From the NCBI RefSeq assembly GCF_031851795.1, contig NZ_CP134696.1:1669576-1733575 (forward strand): 64,000 nt of DNA, given 5' to 3'. Numbering within the stretch: the stretch's first letter is position 1; the number at the start of each line of letters is the position of its first letter. The translations under genes and the position numbers were made by a program. Origin of the DNA: Pontibacter sp. G13 (GTDB lineage Bacteria > Bacteroidota > Bacteroidia > J057). Shown piece after piece: positions 11,983 to 21,537 of this stretch. The notes under the pieces were generated by a model. That model searched no databases. It was not told the origin of the DNA and worked only from the letters and a program-made list of their open reading frames with translations.

Positions 11983-13773
11983 TTAGTTGGAGGTGGATTT
12001 CTTGGAAAAGCGGGAGCGGATATTCGTCCAGATTCGCTTGGGAGAAAGCTTTCCGACAAAGTCCTCTACAGCCTTGGAGCGACGAATCCGCATTTGCAAG
12101 AAGGCCCGTTCTTCGGGTGAAAGTCCTCCATTTCCATGGGAAACAGCCTGATTCTGAGCTTCAATCTGTTGCTGTTGAACTTCTAGTTGCTGCTGCTGGG
12201 CTTCTGCTTGCTGCTGCTGGGAAGCCTTCATCAGTTCGACAAGGGTTTCCATATTGGCATTGAGGGATTTGAGCGCCTCATTGGTTTCAAGTTGTGCGGG
12301 ACCGGGTTGGGGAATTTGATCCTGAATCTCCTCCAGGTTCGAAGAAATTCCCGAAAGGTGCTTCAGTTCATCCCACTGTGGCCGATGGGTTTCATAAGAC
12401 TTCGTAAGCAAATCAAGTTCACGAGTCACCAACATCTTGTATTCAGAAAGGGATTTGTGCGATTCCTCGTTGAGCAATTCTACCGACCGTTTGTAACGAT
12501 CATCGAGGTCCGTGAAATGCACCTTGAGTTCGTCGTTCAGCTTGTTCACATGCTTGGAGAATATTTCCTCTCGATGCTCGATCTCCTTGAGGTGTTTTTG
12601 GAGAAAAGCCATCATGGTCGATTGTTCCTCAAGCGTCTTCACCACGTGATCCGCCACCCGATTGGTCTGTCCTTCAAAATGCTGGAACCGATCAAAAAGG
12701 GAGCCCATTCCCTGAAAAGCGTCTTGAACGGATTGACCCGTTGTTTGAAGCTGATTTTGGTACTCAGCGAACCGGTCAAAGGCTCCTGCGCTTTTCTCAA
12801 TCGCCCGGTAAACCTTGACATTTGAGGAGGTAATTTCCTTGACTGTTCCTTTGATCTCTTCGAAGGATTCCAAAAAGGTCTGCTGTTCCCTCAGGGTGTC
12901 CATTTGAGATTCGAGGTTCTCCTTCACCTTGTCGAGCGTACTCCCTAGATGCTGAAGATTTTGCCCAAGGCCGAAGTTGAAATTATCCATCAGCCCCTTA
13001 AACGTCCGCAAGCTGCTATCCATATCACTCGAAAGTTCAGGGAGCAATTCCGTCTGCAAAAAGGTCAAATAGCTATTTCGGTTTCGATCACTTTCCTTCA
13101 GGGCCTTTTTGTAGGTATAACCCGAGGAGACGACCGTCAAAACTAACCCTACGCCACTGGCAAACATCGCGATAGCGATCCCAGTCATCAATTGGGGAAT
13201 CTGATTCTGAATGCCATCCAGCACTACATCCAGATTCGAAGCGTCGGAAATTCCGCCCACCAACCCAAACAACCCGAAAATGATCCCAGCGATGGTTCCG
13301 ATCAGTCCGAGATACAGCGGTACCTGAATGGAACTTTCGATTTGGTTGAGGTGTGCTTCCAGCTCCCGATCTGTGATATCGCGGATGATATCGAAATCTG
13401 TAGAGTGATTCTTATTTCGAACGAGGTAGACGTTGGTTGCAGAGGCAATCCGCTTGAAGACCTCGTTGTCATGAGCTCGAGCGTCGATCAATTCAATCTC
13501 CACCACTTCTTCTCCTGCATGAGCCTCATCTTCATTGGGCGTCATTCCCCAATAGACATCCCGATCATCGTAGTTGTAAATGATCCCATCGATCTGGTCG
13601 GAAGTCAGTTCTTGCAACTTCTTCGTAGGGCTATGAAACCTCAAGAGTTTCAGATAGTCTCGATCGGGAAACAATGAACGAAGATCCCGGATCTGCACCC
13701 GATTGGTCTTCAGAAAAACAGAAAATTGCCAAGCGATCACCCCTAGAATGAGCGCTATTTCAAAGTAATGCAT
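11983..13773 (-). CDS. ZorA/MotA/ExbB-like proton-channel protein with long coiled-coil tail
   Basis: The 596-residue protein has three predicted membrane helices: about residues 3-20, 152-173 (YLGLIGTIAGIIFGLFGLVG, the glycine-rich ExbB/MotA signature) and 194-216 (QLMTGIAIAMFASGVGLVLT). A cytoplasmic insertion of about 130 residues separates the first two helices. After the third helix a very long, heptad-rich tail extends from about 225 to 510, followed by a glutamine-rich stretch (runs of QQQQ near 515-545) and a basic C-terminus. A long cytoplasmic coiled-coil tail is the hallmark of ZorA compared with flagellar MotA. It is 12 bases upstream of the ZorB-like gene and probably forms a 5:2 stator with it. 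It starts 65 bases after the preceding gene, the largest gap in the operon. Confidence 0.85.
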   Translation of the reverse strand: MHYFEIALILGVIAWQFSVFLKTNRVQIRDLRSLFPDRDYLKLLRFHSPTKKLQELTSDQIDGIIYNYDDRDVYWGMTPNEDEAHAGEEVVEIELIDARAHDNEVFKRIASATNVYLVRNKNHSTDFDIIRDITDRELEAHLNQIESSIQVPLYLGLIGTIAGIIFGLFGLVGGISDASNLDVVLDGIQNQIPQLMTGIAIAMFASGVGLVLTVVSSGYTYKKALKESDRNRNSYLTFLQTELLPELSSDMDSSLRTFKGLMDNFNFGLGQNLQHLGSTLDKVKENLESQMDTLREQQTFLESFEEIKGTVKEITSSNVKVYRAIEKSAGAFDRFAEYQNQLQTTGQSVQDAFQGMGSLFDRFQHFEGQTNRVADHVVKTLEEQSTMMAFLQKHLKEIEHREEIFSKHVNKLNDELKVHFTDLDDRYKRSVELLNEESHKSLSEYKMLVTRELDLLTKSYETHRPQWDELKHLSGISSNLEEIQDQIPQPGPAQLETNEALKSLNANMETLVELMKASQQQQAEAQQQQLEVQQQQIEAQNQAVSHGNGGLSPEERAFLQMRIRRSKAVEDFVGKLSPKRIWTNIRSRFSKKSTSN

Positions 13774-13838
13774 GCTGAGTTTCGTTATGGCGATAAGCTT
13801 TCAAATCCATTTCTTTCTGTCTGAATATTTCGATGGTA

Positions 13839-16634
13839 CTATACAAATCGGATAACGGCTTTTTGGGTAATTCTCCAATTGTCCCCTTCCTTCACCACCT
13901 TTCCGTTTCGAAGAATCTCCATCCTTTTGCGTGAGTCGATTTCTCCCCTGATTTCAGCTCCTGCAAATAGGAAGGTGTCCGGCATTTTCGCAGTCCGTTG
14001 GATAATTCCTCGGTCAGGCACGACTGCGAATTCCCCTTTGATACCCTCAACCCGCAGATCGAACACATGCCTTCCAGCATCCAGTCGATTGGCAATTCCC
14101 TTGCTCAGAAAAACGCCATTCACTGGAGCGGCAGAATACAATTGGGTTCCAGCCATGAGGGGAGGCGCCGGTTTGAGATTCGCGTCCGAAGAAGCGGAAG
14201 GCGAGATAGGGCGGGGCTTTCCACTATTGCTTGGCGATGATTTTGCCAGTCTGCGCTCAACTCCCTTCATGACGATCTCTTGATTCTCTTCTAGCATTTG
14301 GGGCAAACCTTCATCTCGCAACTTGCGAAAGTCTTTCCCTAGCATATCTAGACGCTCCGTTTCATGGCTTTGGGCAGAAGCCATCTCAGCCAGTATATGC
14401 TGAATATTTCGCTGTTCGGAAGAAAGGGAATCCATCTGTCCTTGCGTCTTCAATTGAGCTTGATCTACACGCTTGGCGTGATCTTCGAATTGGTCTTTAA
14501 CACTGCGATTCTTCCGCTTGATTTTCTCCTCCAAGAAGGCCTTAGCTTGATCCAATTCCGTCTGAAATTCCTGATTAAGTTCCTCTTGCTTCTTCTCATA
14601 TTCCTGAGCCAGAGCCGCTTGCTTTTGCTCCCATTTAGCCTGAATGGTCTGCTCAATCTCAGCCCTTTGCGCCTCTAATCCTTGTTGAATATGGGCTCGA
14701 CTGTCTGATTTGAAGTGGTCAATTTCTTGCGAAATGGAGGCTAACACATCTTCCTTGAGCTTGGGCATGTTTTGCTCCACTTGATTGGCTACTTGAGCCT
14801 GAATCAATGCCTCATCTGGAGCAACTGGAACTGCGGCATTCACCTTGGATTTGAAGGATTCGAGTTCTGCCTCCAAGGCTTTCAAGGCTTTGTCATCGAA
14901 CTCTTTGATTTGTGCTTGAAGTCCCGAAATGGATTCAGACACCTTGGACTCCAGCGAATGTCGACCCGTTTCCAAGGCGGTGATCGCCGACGACAGCTGC
15001 CCAAGTTGAGCGTGAATTTCTTGTTGTGATTCTCGGAAAGCTGGGGAATTCACCGCTTGTTGAACTTGGGTCAATTGGGTTTTGAGGTGAGCGATCTCTT
15101 GAAGTTGGGAGGAATGGGCTTGCGCACTGCTTTCCAATTCGTTGACCTTGCTGAGAAGTGATTGGATCTCTACGACTGGTTTTTGAAGGCCTTTTGTATT
15201 GGTTACCCCCTCCATGCGATTGACCTTTTCCGTCAGCTCCTGCAACTCTTCTTTCCACCCTTTTCCAGCTTGTCCTACAGATTTTTGCTCGCTCAGCTCT
15301 CGAAGATTTCGCTGGATATCCTTGATAGATTGCGCCGTGATATTCTGTAATTCAAGATCATTCAGAAGCTTGGCTTGCTCAAGGGTAATGCCATCCGAAG
15401 GTCGAGCCTGCGGCTGCAATTGACTTGCGAATTGTCGCGCAACCTGATCTGCAACCATCTGCTCCAATAGAACCGTCGGAATCTGCGCTTCTGCCTGTGG
15501 ATGTAATTCATCGTCTAGATGAAGTTTGATAGCATCCCGAAATTTCTGACTCTGGAGAAACCCAGATTCAACCTGCGCTTGCTTACGCTTGAGATCTTGA
15601 ATTTCAGCTCTCAACGCTTGATTCTCCTGATCATTGGAAATAATCAGCTCACGAAGATTGCTGACTTCTTCTTCCAATTTGGGCACTTTTCCTTCTCCAG
15701 CCTCTTCTTTCAACCCGCCAATCATGGAGAAAGCATTCTCGACCTTCTTGAATAAACCCTCAAGGCTTAGAGCCTTATGCCCCGTTTCACGCTGGTTTTT
15801 GGCCTTCTGGAGTTCGGGATCAGGACGATTCCTTCTTTGGGTATTTTTTGCCATGGCCCTAGTGGATTGAAGAATTTTGTTTCTGTTGAGATAAAGGAGA
15901 AGCAAGAAGGCGATGAGAATCACCCAAGGGAGAATTTTGTCAAACAGGGAAGTCGGAGGTACTCCAACATCGGGTTCTGAGGGAGGAATAGTCTTGGGGG
16001 TCTGAGTCACGCGCTTATTCGCATCGGGTGATTGAACAAGAACCTGCTCGGGTGAATCAGCTGCCGGTTGTTCGGGCGGCGTGATTGGAGGTGGATCTGC
16101 AAAGTGTTGATGCCTTCTGTAAAAAGCTTTTGCCTGTTCCATGACAGGTCCTTTGCCTGGCATGGCATTGGGAAATTTGGCATAGTGACGATGCCACATG
16201 CGTGCAATTTCACAGACGAGTTCTAGGCGAGTTTCCTCGTATTTCGGATTGCTGGGATCGCTGAAAGGGCCTTGCGCCTGTTTTTTGAGTTTAGAAATCC
16301 GATCAATGGTTTCTTGAGATCCGGCCTTATCTGGCACACTTTCCCAAAAATTCTTCATGACCAGATCAGCCTCCCATTCCCCTGCAGGTTTGTCCCAAAT
16401 GTTTTGGAGGATATGGGGATTGGCAAACTTGGAATCCCAGCCAAGGCCCGCTATCTCCAGAGACTTCATCACATCCTCCAAGCGCTTACATGGACACAAG
16501 GCCTCCACGGACTCATATTCCGGAGTCGTTTGAGCCCATCCCAAGCTCAAGCACCATCCCCAGCCAATGAAGAGCCATAACGCACTCCTCATCCACCGGA
16601 TGCGATCAATATTTGAGGGTTGCTTTTTCTTCAA
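13839..16634 (-). CDS. large coiled-coil membrane protein, paralogue of the 460-aa neighbour
   Basis: This 931-residue protein has no family I recognise. It has an N-terminal signal or membrane segment (about 16-34), an extracytoplasmic region that opens with a CPC motif (Cys47, Cys49), a proline-rich linker (about 175-225) and one clear transmembrane helix (about 233-252, LPWVILIAFLLLLYL). A cytoplasmic, glutamine- and glutamate-rich coiled coil of about 500 residues follows, then a compact C-terminal domain (about 825-931) with the motif YSAAPVNGVFLSKGI. The same architecture and C-terminal domain occur in the gene just upstream, so the two are paralogues. The first ATG overlaps the upstream stop by 29 bases; an internal ATG at 16592 would remove the overlap. 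Its coiled coil could interact with the ZorA-like tail encoded downstream. Confidence 0.8.
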   Translation of the reverse strand: MKKKQPSNIDRIRWMRSALWLFIGWGWCLSLGWAQTTPEYESVEALCPCKRLEDVMKSLEIAGLGWDSKFANPHILQNIWDKPAGEWEADLVMKNFWESVPDKAGSQETIDRISKLKKQAQGPFSDPSNPKYEETRLELVCEIARMWHRHYAKFPNAMPGKGPVMEQAKAFYRRHQHFADPPPITPPEQPAADSPEQVLVQSPDANKRVTQTPKTIPPSEPDVGVPPTSLFDKILPWVILIAFLLLLYLNRNKILQSTRAMAKNTQRRNRPDPELQKAKNQRETGHKALSLEGLFKKVENAFSMIGGLKEEAGEGKVPKLEEEVSNLRELIISNDQENQALRAEIQDLKRKQAQVESGFLQSQKFRDAIKLHLDDELHPQAEAQIPTVLLEQMVADQVARQFASQLQPQARPSDGITLEQAKLLNDLELQNITAQSIKDIQRNLRELSEQKSVGQAGKGWKEELQELTEKVNRMEGVTNTKGLQKPVVEIQSLLSKVNELESSAQAHSSQLQEIAHLKTQLTQVQQAVNSPAFRESQQEIHAQLGQLSSAITALETGRHSLESKVSESISGLQAQIKEFDDKALKALEAELESFKSKVNAAVPVAPDEALIQAQVANQVEQNMPKLKEDVLASISQEIDHFKSDSRAHIQQGLEAQRAEIEQTIQAKWEQKQAALAQEYEKKQEELNQEFQTELDQAKAFLEEKIKRKNRSVKDQFEDHAKRVDQAQLKTQGQMDSLSSEQRNIQHILAEMASAQSHETERLDMLGKDFRKLRDEGLPQMLEENQEIVMKGVERRLAKSSPSNSGKPRPISPSASSDANLKPAPPLMAGTQLYSAAPVNGVFLSKGIANRLDAGRHVFDLRVEGIKGEFAVVPDRGIIQRTAKMPDTFLFAGAEIRGEIDSRKRMEILRNGKVVKEGDNWRITQKAVIRFV

Positions 16635-17988
16635 TTTTCCAATTATTGCCGTTTCTGGAGAGCTTGCCGACTTGTTGGGAAACCTGCCCGGGCTGAGGTT
16701 TGCCTGAGCCTTTCATCAGCATGGCAGGACGTATAAAAGCGTCCACCATCTTGAAGGCGCGATCTTGTACGAGATTGTCTGCGATCAGTGCATACTCTGC
16801 CTGATTTCTTCCCGTCTCTCGGATTTCGAAAACATGTTTCTTAGGATCGAATGTATCGCTGATGCCCTTCTTGACGAACTGCCCTTTCACAGGAGCCGCC
16901 GAATAAAACACAGGTCCAGCTTCTACAGCCGCCGGAAGCGTTTCCACGACAGGAGCCACAACGGGCGCTTGAATCTCCTGAGATGCAGCAAAGTCAGGCT
17001 TAGCGGCCATGGCCTTCCGGTAGTCTGCAAATTGGGTAGCCAGATTGGACAATTCTGCCTGGAGTTCTTTGACTGTTTTTTCCAATTGCTCGACTTTGGG
17101 AGATAGCTTCTTTTTATTTCCTTTCTCCGGAATAGGAGCTGGTTTAGGAGAAGCAACCGTAGGAATAGATTCAATCTTGATTCCCTGAGGCTTCTTCTCG
17201 ATAGGGTTGGAGCGAATCCGGCCGATCATCCACCCTATCATGAAGAGGAGCCAAAACAACAAGCATACAGCGCTAATTCCCAAGCCCCATTTCGCGGCAG
17301 TGGTTAGGGGAATCGCCCACCAGACATCTTCCCCCTTTCCGAATTCCACCATAGATTGGGGAGGAGCAGGAAGAGATACTGTATATTGATCCCGGATAGA
17401 TTCTGGCGCTCTTTCGGGGTGAAGTCTCAAATACGTATGCACTTCATCAGCTATAACGGCTGTCAGAATATATTGCTGATAAATGAAATTATGAGTTCCC
17501 GTGGGGGCATTCTCAGCCATCGTACTAATCAGTCTCATCCTCAGTCTATCAAACTCCCATTTTGACCAACCCAAAAATTGCTCCTTTTCCAAGTGATCAA
17601 CAGCCCCTATGCGCAAGCTAGAAAGCTGAGTGAAATTTGACTTATTCTTCCTTTCATAGGAGCTAATGGTCGCTAGCACCGATTGAAACGTGGTATCTTC
17701 GGGCAAGGTGACTGTAGCAATAGCCTTGGTTTTTGCCTTCCAAGTCTTATTCAGGGAAGCGAGTTTGGAGGAATCATTTTTCGCCTCCGCGAGCTCTTTA
17801 AAATCTGCTGAACCTGCATGGGGGATTTCCACCAGTCCACAATTGCAAGAACGGATTAAGGAATCGATCTCTAGGGGACTCCCTACTGCAATGATTGGCA
17901 TGCAGAGCCCTATCAGAACCGCTATCACAGAGGCCATGGAATGCTTCATTCCCAACCTCCAGATTGAAACATTGATATCTGTTTTCAT
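16606..17988 (-). CDS. coiled-coil membrane protein, shorter paralogue
   Basis: The 460-residue product has the same plan as its downstream neighbour. It has a signal peptide (about 14-36), an extracytoplasmic domain beginning with a CNC motif (Cys48, Cys50), a transmembrane helix at about 228-258, a short basic and proline-rich linker, a short coiled coil (about 300-335) and a C-terminal domain from about 362. That domain contains YSAAPVKGQFVKKGI and ends in NWKIEEKATLKY, closely similar to the 931-residue protein's end. Its ATG overlaps the TGA of the actin-like gene in an ATGA junction, which supports translational coupling and this start. No known domain is recognised. It is presumably a membrane linker between cytoplasmic and periplasmic parts of the system. 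Confidence 0.8.
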   Translation of the reverse strand: MKTDINVSIWRLGMKHSMASVIAVLIGLCMPIIAVGSPLEIDSLIRSCNCGLVEIPHAGSADFKELAEAKNDSSKLASLNKTWKAKTKAIATVTLPEDTTFQSVLATISSYERKNKSNFTQLSSLRIGAVDHLEKEQFLGWSKWEFDRLRMRLISTMAENAPTGTHNFIYQQYILTAVIADEVHTYLRLHPERAPESIRDQYTVSLPAPPQSMVEFGKGEDVWWAIPLTTAAKWGLGISAVCLLFWLLFMIGWMIGRIRSNPIEKKPQGIKIESIPTVASPKPAPIPEKGNKKKLSPKVEQLEKTVKELQAELSNLATQFADYRKAMAAKPDFAASQEIQAPVVAPVVETLPAAVEAGPVFYSAAPVKGQFVKKGISDTFDPKKHVFEIRETGRNQAEYALIADNLVQDRAFKMVDAFIRPAMLMKGSGKPQPGQVSQQVGKLSRNGNNWKIEEKATLKY

Positions 17989-20900
17989 GATTCTTCCTGT
18001 TCAGCGATGTGAATCCCGAGATTGTACATTGAGCCAATGAGCGGGTAGAAAAAGAGCGATTCCTCGATCTTTTGTGAAGGATCTGTTAATTCCAAACGAT
18101 CGGAAAGCCCTTGTTCCAAATTCGAAAGCATGTCCCGCTTCAGAATACCCTTGATCTCGGTGAATCCAGAGATGTCAACTCCGAAATTGTCGAGGAAACT
18201 GAAATCGCTATGCAACTCAAATAGGAAGTCCCAAAAGTCCTCAACTTCCGTCAATACATTGGCCTTGATGTCGTCGTCCACATCGTGGTATTTGAGATTC
18301 TCCCCGATCAATTGGACCTTGTTGCTATTGACAAATCGCATCGTACCATCCCCGATCATGGCGATCCGGTCATAGTCAACCACCTCTTGGCTCTTGAGCT
18401 TGCGGAGGCGCAAAATTCCGCCTTTACAGGTAGCTTCCTTCGGTTTGGGTCCTTGGATCAGATCCAGTCCATCACTGTGATACTCCTTGCCATACACTCG
18501 CTCGAACATCAGCTTGGTCAGCTTCTCCAGCTTCTTGAGCTTAGGCGTAGCATCCAGCAGGTTGATAATTTTGGAGCCATTTCCACTGAAACAGATATTC
18601 CGTGGCATCTTCTTGCCAGAAGTTTTCATGAGCTTGGCCACGTGATACAGAATTCCTCCGACAAAGAGCATGTAGATAAAATTCATCTGCTCATCTTCCC
18701 GCAAGTGATCTGAAATCCGAATCTTGAGGCTCTTGTCTTCAAGCTCCTTATTGGCCTCCAACGAGAAGAAAAAGGCCATCATATCCGACGAGGAAGTGCT
18801 ATTGGAATCCTTGAACTGACTAAACACTTCATTCAATTGGTACAAGGAATCGCCATTGGCCTGAAAAAAGGATTCCACGATGGGTTTGAGCGTCTGGACA
18901 AAACCATTTCCATCCGAATACTGCTCTGAATATCCATCACCGAAAACCGCATTTCCAGCAAACTTGATGGAGGTACTCAGCGTTGGATGATCCTTCTCGA
19001 AAATGACAATGTCCGTCGTTCCTCCTCCGATGTCGATATTCACCACTGGGTAGACATTGGATTTGACCTTGTTGCGATCGTGGTTGTAAAAGGGCGCTTC
19101 CGATTCCGAAAACGCGATAGGTTCCTTATCTGGATGGATATGCTTTTGGAAGGCTTCTTTCCAGATTTTGGTGTACAACCCTTGAAGGTATCCACTCATG
19201 CTGGATGGGAAAAACCACACGATCTCCGTATCGGCCAGATTTCCGCCATTTTGGAGAACCTTGTTGCGAATCATGATCATCAGCGTGTGCAGGAAGACCT
19301 CCACCCGATTGCGATTCGGAATTCCTTTATCTCCCTTGGTCTTTTGCCATTTGAGATTGGTGGTCACTTGCTCGCTGGCCATGATGGTTTCCCGCTCATA
19401 GGCAAATGCGATGTTGGCATCGGCAATCGGCAATACCACTCCTCGATGATCGAGACCTACTATTTCAGAGCTGGCGGTACGGATTGGGAAACCAAATTTG
19501 GTATGCCCCCCCACTTCATAGGGGATCATTTCCCGCAACAACAAGGTCTCCAATTGTCTGTCAAAAACCGGTGGGAATGCGCGATCAAACATCATGATCA
19601 ATTGCTGATCAGGCTGATCGATCACAAAAGGCTGCGGATTACCTCCATCAATCGAATATTCGATGTGGGTATTGGTCGTTCCAAAATCCACTGCGAATGA
19701 AAATTTCTTGCTGCCAGCCTTGGACCCTCGGAATCGCGGGATCAGCAGACCTTTCGCAGAGGCATTCGGACTGATTTCCAGCATGTCATAGGGACTAGGC
19801 ACCAAGAAATATTGGGTAGTTCCCAAATGATCATGTTTGAGTTTTTGAGAACTTCGAACACGAGGAGATTCTGCCCCCAGGGAAAGGACCTTGGTACCAG
19901 CATCAGAATCTTTGATAAAGGAAATTTGATATTCCGATTCGGCACCGTCAGGAGAATCCGCTTCAGAAAGCCCTACTCGCTGATTGGTACCCTCATGCTG
20001 GAAGAATGGCAGGAATCCAACGTTGAATTTGGCTTTGAGGATCGAGCCTCGGTTTTTGTCTTCCTCTGGCTCTCGGTCCTGATAATAAACCCGAGAGAAT
20101 TCCACGTATGCCTTACCTTCCTGAATCGGGATTCGAAGCTCTACTCTGACCCCGGTTTCCCCCACCTTGACCATACGGAAATAGGGTTTTCCGTCTCTGG
20201 TAGTCTTATTGAGCAAATCGCTCAAGGAGAAATAGTCGAAATAGGCACGCTTGATGGGCAACAGAAAAGTATCATCTGGGGCATCGTCACTGGCCTTATC
20301 CCCAACATTGAAGCCCTTGAGGTTGCCATCGAAGAAATGGATCGGATCCAAAGCAAAGGGCAATTCGATCAAATATGGTTCAAGGAAATCACTGATTGTG
20401 AGGTAGGGATATTGAATGTCTTGTCCCGGCAAAAATCGCTCAAGAAGTGGAGCGTCATTATAGGGAGGCACTTGGATTTCGGGGTTCCATTTGCCGTGAT
20501 AATACTCCAAATGACTATGCTTGAGTTCATTCTGGAGCGCCATCGGCAATACCTTGTGTGTGATGGCTTTGGAAGGGTGGATAAGAAAATCAGATTTGAG
20601 GTCTCCCTTGATTTCGGTGGACATCTTGAGATGCTCCATGCCTTCCCAGATGGTCACCGATTGGTCGCCCGGCCACGAGTCGAAAGTGGCTCTCAGGTTT
20701 TCAGCAGAGTATTGCTGATTTCCCTCAATGGCCTTGATCTGGTCAAAAAGCGGTTTGTTGTAGGACTTCAATTTGGCCAAGCTGGCATCGAGGTAGCTGT
20801 ACACAAGCGGCATTCCTTGACGGAGATCTTTGTATGCTGCGAACAGTCCATAGAGATACAGCTGGAAGTCATCGCTTCGCTTGTACAACGGACAATATTC

Positions 20901-21503
20901 ATCATCGAGTAGAATATCCGTTCCAGCCTTGAGTCCGACGAATCCGAGATCATTTCCAGAGGTAAAAAACAAGGTCGTAGGGGATGTGCCGCCTACAATC
21001 TCGTGATCTACATAGAGGAAATGCATGTGCTCGATCCGATCGAGATTCAGGTCCTTGCCATCTTGTTTGAGGAACAATTCGAAGGTCTCCCCCAGCAGCT
21101 GATGTGAAGGGTAATCACTTTCCTTCAACTCCGCCAAGTGCTTCTTCATGTTCCAATGCATGACATTGAGACTCTTCCGCTTGGAGAATAAGTCGTACTT
21201 GAAGAAAATTTCGCCTACATCCAGCGAATCAGAAACCAGCCGATGAAACATGGTGTCTCCATCCACCGCATCCGGATCGTTTTTGGCAAGGCTCGATACA
21301 TGACGAAATGCCTGCTCGAACAAATGAATTCGGGCAAATGGAGAGGGAATAGAGGTGATTTCCTTATTGGGATTGGAACCTTCCGGGTCCTTGATCTTAT
21401 TGATCTCGTTTGGACTATAGGCGCTGTTTCGGGGATGCCAATCCTCACCGGTATCGCTTCCCTTGAACAGGCGCAGTACTTTATATCCTTGATTTACAGA
21501 CAT
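17985..21503 (-). CDS. giant actin/Hsp70-fold (ASKHA) ATPase, SrfB-like
   Basis: The product is about 1,172 residues. The first 590 or so are not recognisable. The C-terminal half carries the ATPase motifs of the actin/Hsp70/ParM superfamily: phosphate-1 VDFGTTNTHIEY (about 603-614), phosphate-2 NIDIGGGTTDIVIF (about 820-833) and an adenosine motif CFSGNGSK (about 974). The layout resembles the SrfB-type virulence-associated Hsp70-like proteins. I chose the ATG at 21503 because AAGGA lies 4 bases upstream; the frame can be extended to a TTG at 21527. It lies 34 bases after the tubulin-like gene and is coupled by ATGA to the next gene. It is cytoplasmic, with no signal or membrane segment. A nucleotide-driven conformational or polymerising role is inferred. 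Confidence 0.85.
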   Translation of the reverse strand: MSVNQGYKVLRLFKGSDTGEDWHPRNSAYSPNEINKIKDPEGSNPNKEITSIPSPFARIHLFEQAFRHVSSLAKNDPDAVDGDTMFHRLVSDSLDVGEIFFKYDLFSKRKSLNVMHWNMKKHLAELKESDYPSHQLLGETFELFLKQDGKDLNLDRIEHMHFLYVDHEIVGGTSPTTLFFTSGNDLGFVGLKAGTDILLDDEYCPLYKRSDDFQLYLYGLFAAYKDLRQGMPLVYSYLDASLAKLKSYNKPLFDQIKAIEGNQQYSAENLRATFDSWPGDQSVTIWEGMEHLKMSTEIKGDLKSDFLIHPSKAITHKVLPMALQNELKHSHLEYYHGKWNPEIQVPPYNDAPLLERFLPGQDIQYPYLTISDFLEPYLIELPFALDPIHFFDGNLKGFNVGDKASDDAPDDTFLLPIKRAYFDYFSLSDLLNKTTRDGKPYFRMVKVGETGVRVELRIPIQEGKAYVEFSRVYYQDREPEEDKNRGSILKAKFNVGFLPFFQHEGTNQRVGLSEADSPDGAESEYQISFIKDSDAGTKVLSLGAESPRVRSSQKLKHDHLGTTQYFLVPSPYDMLEISPNASAKGLLIPRFRGSKAGSKKFSFAVDFGTTNTHIEYSIDGGNPQPFVIDQPDQQLIMMFDRAFPPVFDRQLETLLLREMIPYEVGGHTKFGFPIRTASSEIVGLDHRGVVLPIADANIAFAYERETIMASEQVTTNLKWQKTKGDKGIPNRNRVEVFLHTLMIMIRNKVLQNGGNLADTEIVWFFPSSMSGYLQGLYTKIWKEAFQKHIHPDKEPIAFSESEAPFYNHDRNKVKSNVYPVVNIDIGGGTTDIVIFEKDHPTLSTSIKFAGNAVFGDGYSEQYSDGNGFVQTLKPIVESFFQANGDSLYQLNEVFSQFKDSNSTSSSDMMAFFFSLEANKELEDKSLKIRISDHLREDEQMNFIYMLFVGGILYHVAKLMKTSGKKMPRNICFSGNGSKIINLLDATPKLKKLEKLTKLMFERVYGKEYHSDGLDLIQGPKPKEATCKGGILRLRKLKSQEVVDYDRIAMIGDGTMRFVNSNKVQLIGENLKYHDVDDDIKANVLTEVEDFWDFLFELHSDFSFLDNFGVDISGFTEIKGILKRDMLSNLEQGLSDRLELTDPSQKIEESLFFYPLIGSMYNLGIHIAEQEES

Positions 21504-21537
21504 AATTCCTTCAATTAGATGAATCAAAAGGGAAACA

